Positions 1 through 6,189 of a stretch of 9,596 nucleotides of DNA are shown piece by piece (position 1 is the stretch's first letter; each line of letters starts with the position of its first letter). Both the position numbers and the translations under genes were made by a program. The stretch covers positions 1 through 9,596 of the forward strand of contig DATFXR010000031.1 of assembly GCA_035315685.1 (NCBI GenBank), written 5' to 3'. Under the pieces are notes generated by a model. The model had not been told where the DNA came from, ran no database searches, and worked only from the letters and a program-made list of their open reading frames with translations. Origin of the DNA: QHWK01 sp035315685. GTDB taxonomy: Bacteria > Acidobacteriota > Vicinamibacteria > Vicinamibacterales > CAVVIG01.

Positions 1-794
1 ACTCGGATTCGCTGCTCGCGATCGATCCCGACAGCGGCACGTTGAAGTGGTACTTTCAGTTCACGCCGCACGACGTGCACGACTGGGATTCCACGCACAC
101 GCCGATCCTGTTCGACGACACGATTGCCGGACAGCCGCGCAAGCTGGTCGCGGTGGCGAACCGCAACGGATTCTTCTATGTGCTCGATCGGGTGACCGGC
201 GCGTTCCTGCTCGGCAGACCGTACACCCAGGTCACGTGGGCGAAGGAGATCGACGGCAACGGCCGGCCAGTGGTCCTGCCGAACACCGACCCGACGGCCG
301 ACGGGAACCGCGTCTGCCCGAGCGGCACCGGCGGCACGAACTGGCACTCTCCGTCCTACAGTCCGCGCACGCGCCTCGTCTACTTCTTCAGCTACGAGCA
401 GTGCGATTCGTTCATGTCGGACGACAAGCTCGAACCGCCCTACCAGCCGGGCCGGCTGTACATCGGCAGCGCGTTCTTCCCGCTTCCCGAAGAACGGCAG
501 GAGAGCGCGGTCCGCGCCGTCGATCCCAAGACCGGCAACATCCGCTGGGAGTTCAAGGAACATGCGGAGGCCTGGGCCGGCGTCTTCTCGACGGCCGGCG
601 GACTCGTCTTCTCCGGCGACGGGCAAGGCAACTTCATCGCGCTCGATGCGGACAGCGGCAAGGACCTCTGGCACATCCAGCTCGGCGCATCGATCCACAC
701 CGCCGCCGTGAGCTTCTCGGTCGACGGACGTCAGCACATCGCGATCGCGGCGGGCGATGCCATGTTCGCCTTCGCGCTGCCAAAAGAACCGTGA
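1..794 (+). CDS. PQQ-dependent alcohol dehydrogenase, C-terminal part (5' truncated)
   Basis: Partial gene: the frame is open from base 3 through the left edge and ends with TGA at 792-794, giving 263 visible residues. It belongs to the methanol/ethanol quinoprotein dehydrogenase family, periplasmic beta-propeller enzymes that oxidise alcohols with pyrroloquinoline quinone and pass electrons to a cytochrome. Visible family signs are blade repeats of the type AIDPDSGTLKW (residues 6-16) and ALDADSGKDLW near the end, the PQQ-contact motif GGTNW (residues 110-114), and FTPHDVHDWD around residues 20-29. In that motif Asp27 aligns with the catalytic base of methanol dehydrogenase, and Asp29, two residues on, fits the extra aspartate that binds a lanthanide in XoxF-type enzymes. 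The C-terminus stops after the last propeller strand, so there is no fused cytochrome c domain. Substrate and signal peptide cannot be judged because the N-terminal half is missing. An internal TTG at 42 is not the real start. Confidence 0.92.
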   Translation, partial: SDSLLAIDPDSGTLKWYFQFTPHDVHDWDSTHTPILFDDTIAGQPRKLVAVANRNGFFYVLDRVTGAFLLGRPYTQVTWAKEIDGNGRPVVLPNTDPTADGNRVCPSGTGGTNWHSPSYSPRTRLVYFFSYEQCDSFMSDDKLEPPYQPGRLYIGSAFFPLPEERQESAVRAVDPKTGNIRWEFKEHAEAWAGVFSTAGGLVFSGDGQGNFIALDADSGKDLWHIQLGASIHTAAVSFSVDGRQHIAIAAGDAMFAFALPKEP

Positions 795-820
795 AGGAGC
801 CGCGGCGCGTTGCCCGCGAG

Positions 821-830
821 GTGTATGCTC
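821..830 (+). promoter_or_regulatory. Possible -10 element (GTGTATGCTC) upstream of the TonB-dependent protein gene
   Basis: The 83-bp gap after the dehydrogenase stop holds GTGTATGCTC, with TATGCT at 824-829 as a candidate extended -10. The same 10-mer occurs at 6048-6057, where it is part of a more convincing promoter. No good -35 lies 16-18 bp upstream here (the spot reads CGCGGC), so the call is weak. Read-through from the dehydrogenase gene is equally possible. Confidence 0.3.
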
Positions 831-867
831 TCGCGTAATCGAATACCCTCGGCAAAACCGCCCTGAC

Positions 868-875
868 GAGAAGGG
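868..875 (+). promoter_or_regulatory. Ribosome binding site GAGAAGGG that decides the start of the TonB-dependent protein
   Basis: GAGAAGGG ends 2 nt before the ATG at 878 but 8 nt before the in-frame ATG at 884. Normal spacing is about 5-10 nt, so 884 is the better start. Confidence 0.55.
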
Positions 876-883
876 ATATGACG

Positions 884-3769
884 ATGACGGCTGGACGCTT
901 CGTCAGACTCACTGTCCTGTTGGCGATGTGGGCATGCTCGCTGCGGCCGGCCATGGCGCAGGGCGTCGGCGCGATCGGCGGAACCGTGACGGACGCGTCC
1001 GGCGGGGTGATGCCGGGCGTCTCGGTCACGCTTTCCAACCCCCGGGGCAGCATCGGCGGCAACCAGGAAGCCTTCACCGATGCGCGCGGCGCATTTCAAT
1101 TCCTCAGACTGGTCCCCGGCACCTACACCGTGAAGGCGGAGCTCGGCGGCTTCCGCTCAGCGGTCCTGGAAAACATCGTCGTCAACGCGGACGCCACGAC
1201 GCGCGTCGATCTCAAGCTCGAGATCGGCACGCTCGAGGAAGGCATCACCGTGACCGGCGAGTCGCCGCTGCTCGACACGACGTCGGCGCTCAAGCAGACG
1301 GTGCTGTCGCGCGACGTGCTCGACAGCCTGCCGAACCGGATCGACGTGTGGTCGGTCGCCCGCGTCATTCCGAGCGTCGTGCTGAGCAAGGTGGACGTCG
1401 GCGGATCCGAGTCGTTCCTGCAGTCGACTGCCACCGTGCACGGCAGCAACAACGAGAACGGATTCCTGATCGACGGCATGGACGTTTCGAATCTCGACGG
1501 CAACGGAACCGGCGCGGTGCTCTACCTCGATCCCTACGCGTTCCAGGAAACCAACTACCAGACGAGCGGCGGCGGCACCGCGATTTCGTCGAAAGGCGGC
1601 CTGCTGTTCAACATGGTGACGCGGACCGGGACCAACCAGTTTCACGGCGGCGCGATGTTCAACGGCGCGAATCACGGCATGAGCTCCGCGAACTACTCCG
1701 ACGAGCTGCGCGCGCAGTTGCTCGCCGGCATTCCCGACATCGTCCGACAGGCGAATCCCAACATCGTGCCGGGCGCCGACATCCTGAAGATCTACGACGT
1801 CGGCGCGTGGCTGGCCGGGCCGGTCGTGCGCGACAAGCTGTGGTTCTCGTTCTCCGCGCACGATCAGGCCCTCGATCAGTACCTGCTCGGCAACTACAAC
1901 CCGGACGGCACGCAGGTGCTCGACGACAACCTGATGTGGACGATCGCGTCCAAGGTTGCGTGGCAGATGACCCGGACGGCGCAGCTCTCGTACTTCAACA
2001 ACCTGCAGTACAAGCTGATTGGCCACCGCAACGGCGGCGGCACGTTCGCCGAAAGCCGGGCGCGGAACCTCAATGACAAGTACCCGGACGTGCATCAGGT
2101 GAAGTTCACCTCGCCGATCCGATCGCGCATGGTCGTCGACGCGTCGTGGAGCCGGTTCCGCGCCGACGACATGTTCGGCCAGGAGCCGGAGGTACAGGCC
2201 GGCGACATCTCGCGCTTCGATGCCGTGACCAGCACCTATCTGCTGGCGCTGCCGACCTACCGCGACAACGCGATGTTCCGCGATCAGGTGCTGACGAGCA
2301 TGGGCTATTTCACCGGCCGCCACGACATCCGCTTCGGCTATCAGTTCATCGACGGCGGCGAGAAGTCGTCCAACTGGTCCACGTCCGGGATGCGCGCGGT
2401 CTATCGCAGCGGAGTTCCAGACTCGGTCAACACCTACAACGTCCCGATCCTGTCCACTTCGTCGAAGATTCCGGTGGCGTTCGAGCCATGGCATCGCGAT
2501 CACGGCGTGTTCATCCAGGACAAGTGGACGCCCACCGCGAAGTTGACCCTGAATCTCGGCCTGCGCTTCGAAACCACCTACGGCTGGCTGCCGGCGACCT
2601 GCCGGCCGGCGACCACCTTCGTCAACGAGCAGTGTTTCGCGGCGATCAACGGCTCGCCCGATTTCAAGGGCCTGGTGCCGCGTGTGTCGGCGGTCTACGA
2701 CGTCTTCGGCGACGGCAAGACCGCGGTCAAGGTCTCGGCGAGCCGCTACGATCAGCCGATTACCCTGAGCAACGTGCAGCGCGTCAACCCGCTCGGCATC
2801 GTCAACGACACGCGCGCGTGGACCGTGTGCACGCCGGGGCAGCGGATCGGCTGCGATCTCAACGGCGATCTGACACCGCAGTTGAACGAGCTCGGCGTGT
2901 CAACCGGGTTTCCGTTCGGGACGAACAACCGCTATGCCGACGGCCTCGAGTGGCCGGTGTCGAACGAGTACAACCTCGAGCTGCAGCGCCAGCTGCCCGG
3001 CAGCATCGTTCTCTCCGCAGGGTATACGCGCCGGGAGACGCGCAGGAACATCGGGACCCGGAACGTCGCCGTACCGCTCGATACCTACATCCCGCTGCAG
3101 GTCACCGAAGCCCAGAGCGGCAAGCCGGTGACCGTCTACAACCAGGCGCCGGCCTTGCGCGGCAAGACCGACTACCTGTGGGACAACGCGCCCGAGTTCG
3201 ACACCAACTTCAACGGCGCCGATTTCACCGCCACGCGGCGCCTCAGCAACCACTGGTCGATGGCCGGCGGCGCGAGCTTCGGGAAAACCGTCGGCGACAT
3301 CTACGCGGCGAGCGCGGTGAGCTCGCAGGTCGATCTCAACAATCCCAACAACACGTTCCGTCGCGGCGTCGTCGGCAACGATGTGCCGTGGTCGTACCGG
3401 ATGTCCGGCGTGTACGAACTGCCGCGCCAGATCTGGCTCAGTGGAACCTGGCAGTTCTATCAGGGATTCCCGGACACGACGACGGTCTCGGTCGGGAACA
3501 ACACGGTTGCGCTGACCCAGGGAACGCAGGTGCTCACCGTCGAGCCGCGCGGCACGACGCGGCTGCCGTCGGTATCGTCGCTCGATGTCAGCGTGCGCAA
3601 GACGTGGCGGGCCGGCAACAAATCCTTCGAGCCGCGGATCGATCTGTACAACTTCACCAACAACGCAGCAATCCTGGGCCGCATCACACAGCTCGGACCG
3701 ACCTACCTGCGCGTGAGCAACATCCAGCGCGGCCGGTTGATCAAGTTGGGGATGAGCGTGGAATTCTGA
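884..3769 (+). CDS. Oar-like TonB-dependent outer-membrane protein with carboxypeptidase-regulatory-like N-terminal domain
   Basis: Complete gene of 961 residues from ATG 884; two more if ATG 878 is used, but its Shine-Dalgarno spacing is poor. Residues 1-25 form a signal peptide (basic start, hydrophobic LTVLLAMWAC, cleavage after AMA). Residues about 29-116 form a CarboxypepD_reg-like beta-sandwich (GGTVTDASGGVMPGVSVTL, then a PGTYTVKAELGGF-like stretch). ITVTGESP follows, then a plug domain about 118-235 containing GSNNENGFLIDGMD and NMVTRTGTNQFHGG. The rest is beta-barrel strands ending in Phe after an alternating strand (IKLGMSVEF), as expected for outer-membrane insertion. Cys649 and Cys657 bracket a surface-loop segment followed by an EF-hand-like DLNGD. 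Acidobacteria carry many such Oar-like proteins; the ligand is unknown and may be a carbohydrate, peptide or metal chelate. It lies 89 bp behind the PQQ dehydrogenase on the same strand and may be co-transcribed with it. It ends at a convergent junction. Confidence 0.92.
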   Translation: MTAGRFVRLTVLLAMWACSLRPAMAQGVGAIGGTVTDASGGVMPGVSVTLSNPRGSIGGNQEAFTDARGAFQFLRLVPGTYTVKAELGGFRSAVLENIVVNADATTRVDLKLEIGTLEEGITVTGESPLLDTTSALKQTVLSRDVLDSLPNRIDVWSVARVIPSVVLSKVDVGGSESFLQSTATVHGSNNENGFLIDGMDVSNLDGNGTGAVLYLDPYAFQETNYQTSGGGTAISSKGGLLFNMVTRTGTNQFHGGAMFNGANHGMSSANYSDELRAQLLAGIPDIVRQANPNIVPGADILKIYDVGAWLAGPVVRDKLWFSFSAHDQALDQYLLGNYNPDGTQVLDDNLMWTIASKVAWQMTRTAQLSYFNNLQYKLIGHRNGGGTFAESRARNLNDKYPDVHQVKFTSPIRSRMVVDASWSRFRADDMFGQEPEVQAGDISRFDAVTSTYLLALPTYRDNAMFRDQVLTSMGYFTGRHDIRFGYQFIDGGEKSSNWSTSGMRAVYRSGVPDSVNTYNVPILSTSSKIPVAFEPWHRDHGVFIQDKWTPTAKLTLNLGLRFETTYGWLPATCRPATTFVNEQCFAAINGSPDFKGLVPRVSAVYDVFGDGKTAVKVSASRYDQPITLSNVQRVNPLGIVNDTRAWTVCTPGQRIGCDLNGDLTPQLNELGVSTGFPFGTNNRYADGLEWPVSNEYNLELQRQLPGSIVLSAGYTRRETRRNIGTRNVAVPLDTYIPLQVTEAQSGKPVTVYNQAPALRGKTDYLWDNAPEFDTNFNGADFTATRRLSNHWSMAGGASFGKTVGDIYAASAVSSQVDLNNPNNTFRRGVVGNDVPWSYRMSGVYELPRQIWLSGTWQFYQGFPDTTTVSVGNNTVALTQGTQVLTVEPRGTTRLPSVSSLDVSVRKTWRAGNKSFEPRIDLYNFTNNAAILGRITQLGPTYLRVSNIQRGRLIKLGMSVEF

Positions 3770-3778
3770 GAATCTGGC

Positions 3779-3876
3779 AATTGAGAATTAAGAATTTAGA
3801 ATTAAGAATTCGTCGCCATGGATACAGCGTCGCAGCGTGACACGAATTCTTAATTCTTACTTCCTAATTCTTAATT
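3779..3876. repeat. AT-rich heptamer palindrome, copy 1 (likely bidirectional terminator)
   Basis: Left arm 3779-3813 is five 7-nt units (AATTGAG, AATTAAG, AATTTAG, AATTAAG, AATTCGT). Right arm 3842-3876 read on the other strand is AATTAAG, AATTAGG, AAGTAAG, AATTAAG, AATTCGT. By my hand alignment 31 of 35 positions match with no gap. The 28-nt loop (3814-3841) is GC-richer. The arms are strikingly AT-rich against the GC-rich surroundings. It lies between convergent genes, starting 9 nt after the TonB-protein stop and containing the stop codon of the minus-strand gene. A terminator role for both strands is inferred from position and symmetry. Copy 2 is at 9304-9396. Confidence 0.85.
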
Positions 3877-5912
3877 GTGCCGCGCTCGGCTGAGCGATAG
3901 GGTTGACGCCGCCGATACAGCTCGAGCCGTCCGCGGATCGCGGCCGCGAGCGGCGCGTCTGGGTTCAAGCTCAGCGCCCGCTCGCACGTTGCGACGGCGC
4001 GATCGAACTGACCGTCCTCCGCGTACGCGGCCGCGAGCACGTCGAGCGCGCTCGCATCCTGGCGGCCGGTGAGATCGTCGACCTGCTCTGCGAAACGCAC
4101 CGCCTCATTCCCGTCGCGGAGTGCCGCGTCCGGCGCGGTCGCGAGCAGCCAGGCGAGGCTCGCGGCCGCCGGAATCCAGTCCGGCCGCAGCCGCAGCGCC
4201 TCCCGGAACTGATCGACGGCCTGCGCGAGATCGCCGCGCGCCCGCAGCACGCTGCCGACGTTGTAGCGGGCGTCGGCGTTCGACGGATCGAGGCGAAGCG
4301 CTTCACGGAATTCCTGAAGAGCGGCGGCCCCACTCCCTTTGCTCAGCAGCACGTTGCCGAGATTGTTGTGCGCGAGAGCGTAGCCGGGATTGATCGTCAG
4401 TGCCTGCTGATACTGATCCATCGCCTGATCGAGCTTGCCCTCGACCGTCAGCGCGGTGCCGAGGTTGAAGTGCGCCGCCGCCGACTCCGGCTTCAGCCTT
4501 GCCGACGTTTCGAAATGCGCCGCTGCCTCTGACGCGCGTCCCTGATCCAGATACAACTGCGCGACGTCGTCGTGGAGCTGGACCCGCGCCGGATCGCGTC
4601 GAATCATGCTCTCGTAGCCGACGATGTCCTCCGCGATCGCCTTCGCGCGAAACGCGGCGTTCAGGGTCCGCAGATCGTGATCGCTGCGGGTCAGCACCTG
4701 AATCCACAGGTCGCCCATTTCGTCCCGTGTCCACTGTCCCCACGTTACGCGCCCCGGCGGCTGCTGCGGGTTGCGCGGATTGTCCGCCGAATTGTCGAAC
4801 GTGTAGCGCACCGACAGCGCCGTGCCTCTGGGCAGCATGAACGGTGTGACATAGCGATAGACGTGCTGCCACCTGAAGTCCCAGTCTTTGATGTAAATCA
4901 GCCACCGTGTCGACCCGTCCGGCAGCGTCGCGATACCCTGCACCTCGCGAGCGCGATAGTGCGCGTGCGGCTGCACGGCCTGGACCTCGGCGTCAACCGG
5001 CAGCACGAAGGTGTCGCTGATCGTGTAGTGCTTGTCGCCGGCTGCGATGTCGATGCTCTGTCGTCCGAGGCGAATCATCGCCGGTGTGCGGTCCGGCGGT
5101 TGATCTCCGAAATACAGACCGATCGACGGTTCGACCGCTTCCGGCTTGCCGCTCGGCTTCATGTGCACTTCGACGACCAGGTCGGTGTGCGGCGCCAGCC
5201 GCCAGGCGAGCCCCTCGGGGAGCAGCGGCGCAACCTGGCCGGGCGTCCAGCCGAGGAAATGACCGTCGGGATAGACCGCCGAGTGAGAGAGCAGCCCTTC
5301 GTAGCCGGGATCAGGATCCTGTTCGTCCAGCGCGCGCGACGCGGATGTGCGATCGATCCGGATGTTGGCGTGATGCACCACGCTCGGATTGCCGGGCTTG
5401 AACTCCACTCCGATGACATACCGGATCCTGTCGATTGGGATCGGGAACACGAACACGCGCGAAACGTCGGTACCCTCGGCGGCGAGTCGGTACGGCTGCG
5501 GCAACCGGACGACGAGATCGGGTGTGCCGAGCTGCCAGCCATCCGTCCACGACGGCGCAGGCGGCGTTGCGGCGGCGTCGCCTTCGGCCGCGCCGTCCGC
5601 GACCCACTGCTGCAGGACCTCAATTTGACCATCGGTGAGCGGGCGGTGACCGATGAAGTCACCGTAGCCTGGCTCCGATTTCCACGGTGGCATCACACGC
5701 GTCTTCGCCACCCGCGCGATCTGCGTCGCATGCTGCTTTGCGGCCGCGTAGGTCAGGAGGCTGAAGGGCGCGGATCCGTTGGGGTGATGGCACTGCGCAC
5801 AGTGTTCGAACAGGATCGGCGCGACGTCGTTCGCGAACGTCACCGGCCCGGCGGCCGCGGCTTCAGCACCGCACACCGTCAGCACGACGCAAATGACGGT
5901 CGAGCCGCGCAT
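3864..5912 (-). CDS. Secreted cytochrome c / PHM-like copper monooxygenase-fold / TPR fusion protein
   Basis: 682 residues from ATG at 5912 (GTG at 5924 is an alternative; neither has a clear Shine-Dalgarno). Residues 1-21 form a probable signal peptide. Residues about 25-112 form a cytochrome c-like domain with heme motif CAQCH (38-42) and a possible Met ligand in VMPPW (Met74). Residues about 130-410 resemble the two-domain copper core of peptidylglycine alpha-hydroxylating and dopamine beta-monooxygenases: VHHAN (His180, His181), EVHM (His250), PHAHY (His316, His318) and DEM (Met399) match the six CuH/CuM ligands in order. Residues about 440-670 are roughly six TPR repeats, for example AHNNLGNVLLSKG. 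Known family members are redox proteins of periplasmic location. The fusion suggests that electrons from heme could replace ascorbate as reductant, which is inference. The last codons (TIKN, stop) come from the heptamer repeat. The open frame continues upstream to 6653 but crosses repeats and the PadR gene antisense, so I do not use it. Confidence 0.85.
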   Translation of the reverse strand: MRGSTVICVVLTVCGAEAAAAGPVTFANDVAPILFEHCAQCHHPNGSAPFSLLTYAAAKQHATQIARVAKTRVMPPWKSEPGYGDFIGHRPLTDGQIEVLQQWVADGAAEGDAAATPPAPSWTDGWQLGTPDLVVRLPQPYRLAAEGTDVSRVFVFPIPIDRIRYVIGVEFKPGNPSVVHHANIRIDRTSASRALDEQDPDPGYEGLLSHSAVYPDGHFLGWTPGQVAPLLPEGLAWRLAPHTDLVVEVHMKPSGKPEAVEPSIGLYFGDQPPDRTPAMIRLGRQSIDIAAGDKHYTISDTFVLPVDAEVQAVQPHAHYRAREVQGIATLPDGSTRWLIYIKDWDFRWQHVYRYVTPFMLPRGTALSVRYTFDNSADNPRNPQQPPGRVTWGQWTRDEMGDLWIQVLTRSDHDLRTLNAAFRAKAIAEDIVGYESMIRRDPARVQLHDDVAQLYLDQGRASEAAAHFETSARLKPESAAAHFNLGTALTVEGKLDQAMDQYQQALTINPGYALAHNNLGNVLLSKGSGAAALQEFREALRLDPSNADARYNVGSVLRARGDLAQAVDQFREALRLRPDWIPAAASLAWLLATAPDAALRDGNEAVRFAEQVDDLTGRQDASALDVLAAAYAEDGQFDRAVATCERALSLNPDAPLAAAIRGRLELYRRRQPYRSAERGTIKN

Positions 5913-5917
5913 GAGAC

Positions 5918-5927
5918 GCGTCACCGT
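5918..5927 (+). repeat. 10-bp direct repeat GCGTCACCGT, left copy
   Basis: GCGTCACCGT occurs here and again at 6035-6044, flanking the REP-like doublet on both sides. It could be a target-site duplication or chance. The left copy overlaps the alternative GTG start region of the minus-strand gene. Confidence 0.4.
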
Positions 5928-5936
5928 TCGGATTCC

Positions 5937-5971
5937 GGTCCGGCCGAAGCCGGACGCTGCCGCCGATTGGT
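5937..5971 (+). repeat. REP-like hairpin element, copy A
   Basis: GTCCGGC-CGAA-GCCGGAC (5938-5955) is a perfect 7-bp stem with a 4-nt loop, preceded by G and followed by a tail CTGCCGCCGAT. The same stem with tail recurs in opposite orientation at 5993-6027, with 28 of 35 positions identical by hand alignment. Inverted pairs of such short imperfect palindromes are the hallmark of REP/BIME elements, which are mobilised by RAYT transposases acting in trans. No RAYT gene is in the window. The hairpin would lie about 26 nt upstream of the minus-strand start codon, so probably in that gene's leader mRNA. Confidence 0.7.
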
Positions 5972-5992
5972 ACTGGCCACGTGCGTCAGCCG

Positions 5993-6027
5993 AACCATCA
6001 GCGGTAGTGTCCGGCTTTAGCCGGACC
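5993..6027 (-). repeat. REP-like hairpin element, copy B (inverted relative to copy A)
   Basis: GTCCGGC-TTTA-GCCGGAC at 6009-6026 on the plus strand. Read on the minus strand it is GGTCCGGC, loop TAAA, GCCGGAC, then tail ACTACCGCTGAT, aligning with copy A. The loop bases and five tail positions differ, while both 7-bp stem arms are identical in the two copies. Confidence 0.7.
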
Positions 6028-6056
6028 GTGACAAGCGTCACCGTCCCGTGTATGCT
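6028..6056 (+). promoter_or_regulatory. Sigma70-type promoter of the PadR-ADOP operon
   Basis: GTGACA (6028-6033, 5 of 6 to TTGACA) and TATGCT (6051-6056, 4 of 6 to TATAAT) are separated by exactly 17 nt. This predicts a transcript start near 6063, about 120 nt before the PadR start. The -35 begins immediately after REP copy B. The -10 overlaps the palindrome at 6055-6077. Confidence 0.55.
6035..6044 (+). repeat. 10-bp direct repeat GCGTCACCGT, right copy
   Basis: Identical to 5918-5927 on the other side of the REP-like doublet. It lies in the spacer between the -35 and -10 of the predicted promoter. Confidence 0.4.
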
Positions 6057-6077
6057 CCTGTCAGTAACTGATAGGAG
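6055..6077. promoter_or_regulatory. 23-bp palindromic operator candidate, probably for the PadR regulator
   Basis: Outer arms CTCCT/AGGAG and inner arms TCAGT/ACTGA are arranged about a central A at 6066. Only the 6060/6072 pair fails, so 10 of 11 pairs match. It covers the end of the predicted -10 and the transcript start. Its right arm also contains the Shine-Dalgarno sequence AGGAG. PadR proteins are dimers that bind palindromes at their own promoters, so autorepression by the gene at 6186 is the simplest reading. Confidence 0.6.
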
Positions 6078-6084
6078 AGGCCCG

Positions 6085-6189
6085 ATGTCCCGGTTTATAG
6101 AGAAAGGACGCTGCGCTCTCTGGGTACGCCGCGGTTGCTTCCGCTCGCGTGTCCGGCGGAAGCGTGACGCTACGGGTGCACGACGGTGA
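6085..6189 (+). CDS. Possible 34-residue basic leader peptide translationally coupled to PadR
   Basis: ATG at 6085 follows a strong Shine-Dalgarno AGGAGAGG (6073-6080) at 4 nt. The frame runs 34 codons and stops with TGA at 6187-6189, overlapping the GTG start of PadR (6186) in a GTGA coupling arrangement. PadR itself has no clear ribosome site, so coupling would explain how it is translated. The peptide starts MSRFIEKGRC and is extremely basic (11 Arg, 2 Lys) with two Cys. It has no recognisable family. The second half is encoded by inverted repeats (6137-6163 and 6161-6171), so it may instead be an inserted sequence that happens to stay open. Another reading is that this ATG was once the PadR start and an insertion pushed the gene away. 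Confidence 0.35.
   Translation: MSRFIEKGRCALWVRRGCFRSRVRRKRDATGARR
6137..6163 (+). repeat. Inverted repeat / hairpin in the PadR leader
   Basis: GCTTCCGC (6137-6144) pairs perfectly with GCGGAAGC (6156-6163) across an 11-nt loop. A second small palindrome, AGCGT-G-ACGCT (6161-6171), overlaps its 3' end, so the two structures exclude each other in RNA. They end 22 and 14 nt before the PadR start codon and could shape its translation. No U-tract follows, so a terminator is unlikely. Confidence 0.5.

Noticed and set aside
42..44. TTG as start of the PQQ dehydrogenase
   Set aside because: The same frame is open upstream to the window edge and encodes a propeller motif (AIDPDSGTL), so the gene begins outside.
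757..2076. Long plus-strand open frame of 439 codons overlapping the TonB-protein gene
   Set aside because: Arg-rich low-complexity translation with no domains; a frame shadow of the gene at 884-3769.
1157..2503. 448-codon minus-strand open frame inside the TonB-protein gene
   Set aside because: Antisense shadow; the plus strand has a complete signal peptide, domain order and barrel end.
3779..3876. CRISPR-like interpretation of the heptamer repeats
   Set aside because: Units are only 7 nt, contiguous and arranged as an inverted repeat, with no spacers and no cas genes.
4572..6020. 482-codon plus-strand open frame opposite the cytochrome/copper gene
   Set aside because: No recognisable motif; antisense to a gene with clear heme, copper and TPR motifs.
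5913..6185. Riboswitch or small RNA in the divergent spacer
   Set aside because: The structure is explained by REP-like hairpins, a palindromic operator and leader stems; no known riboswitch core is recognisable.
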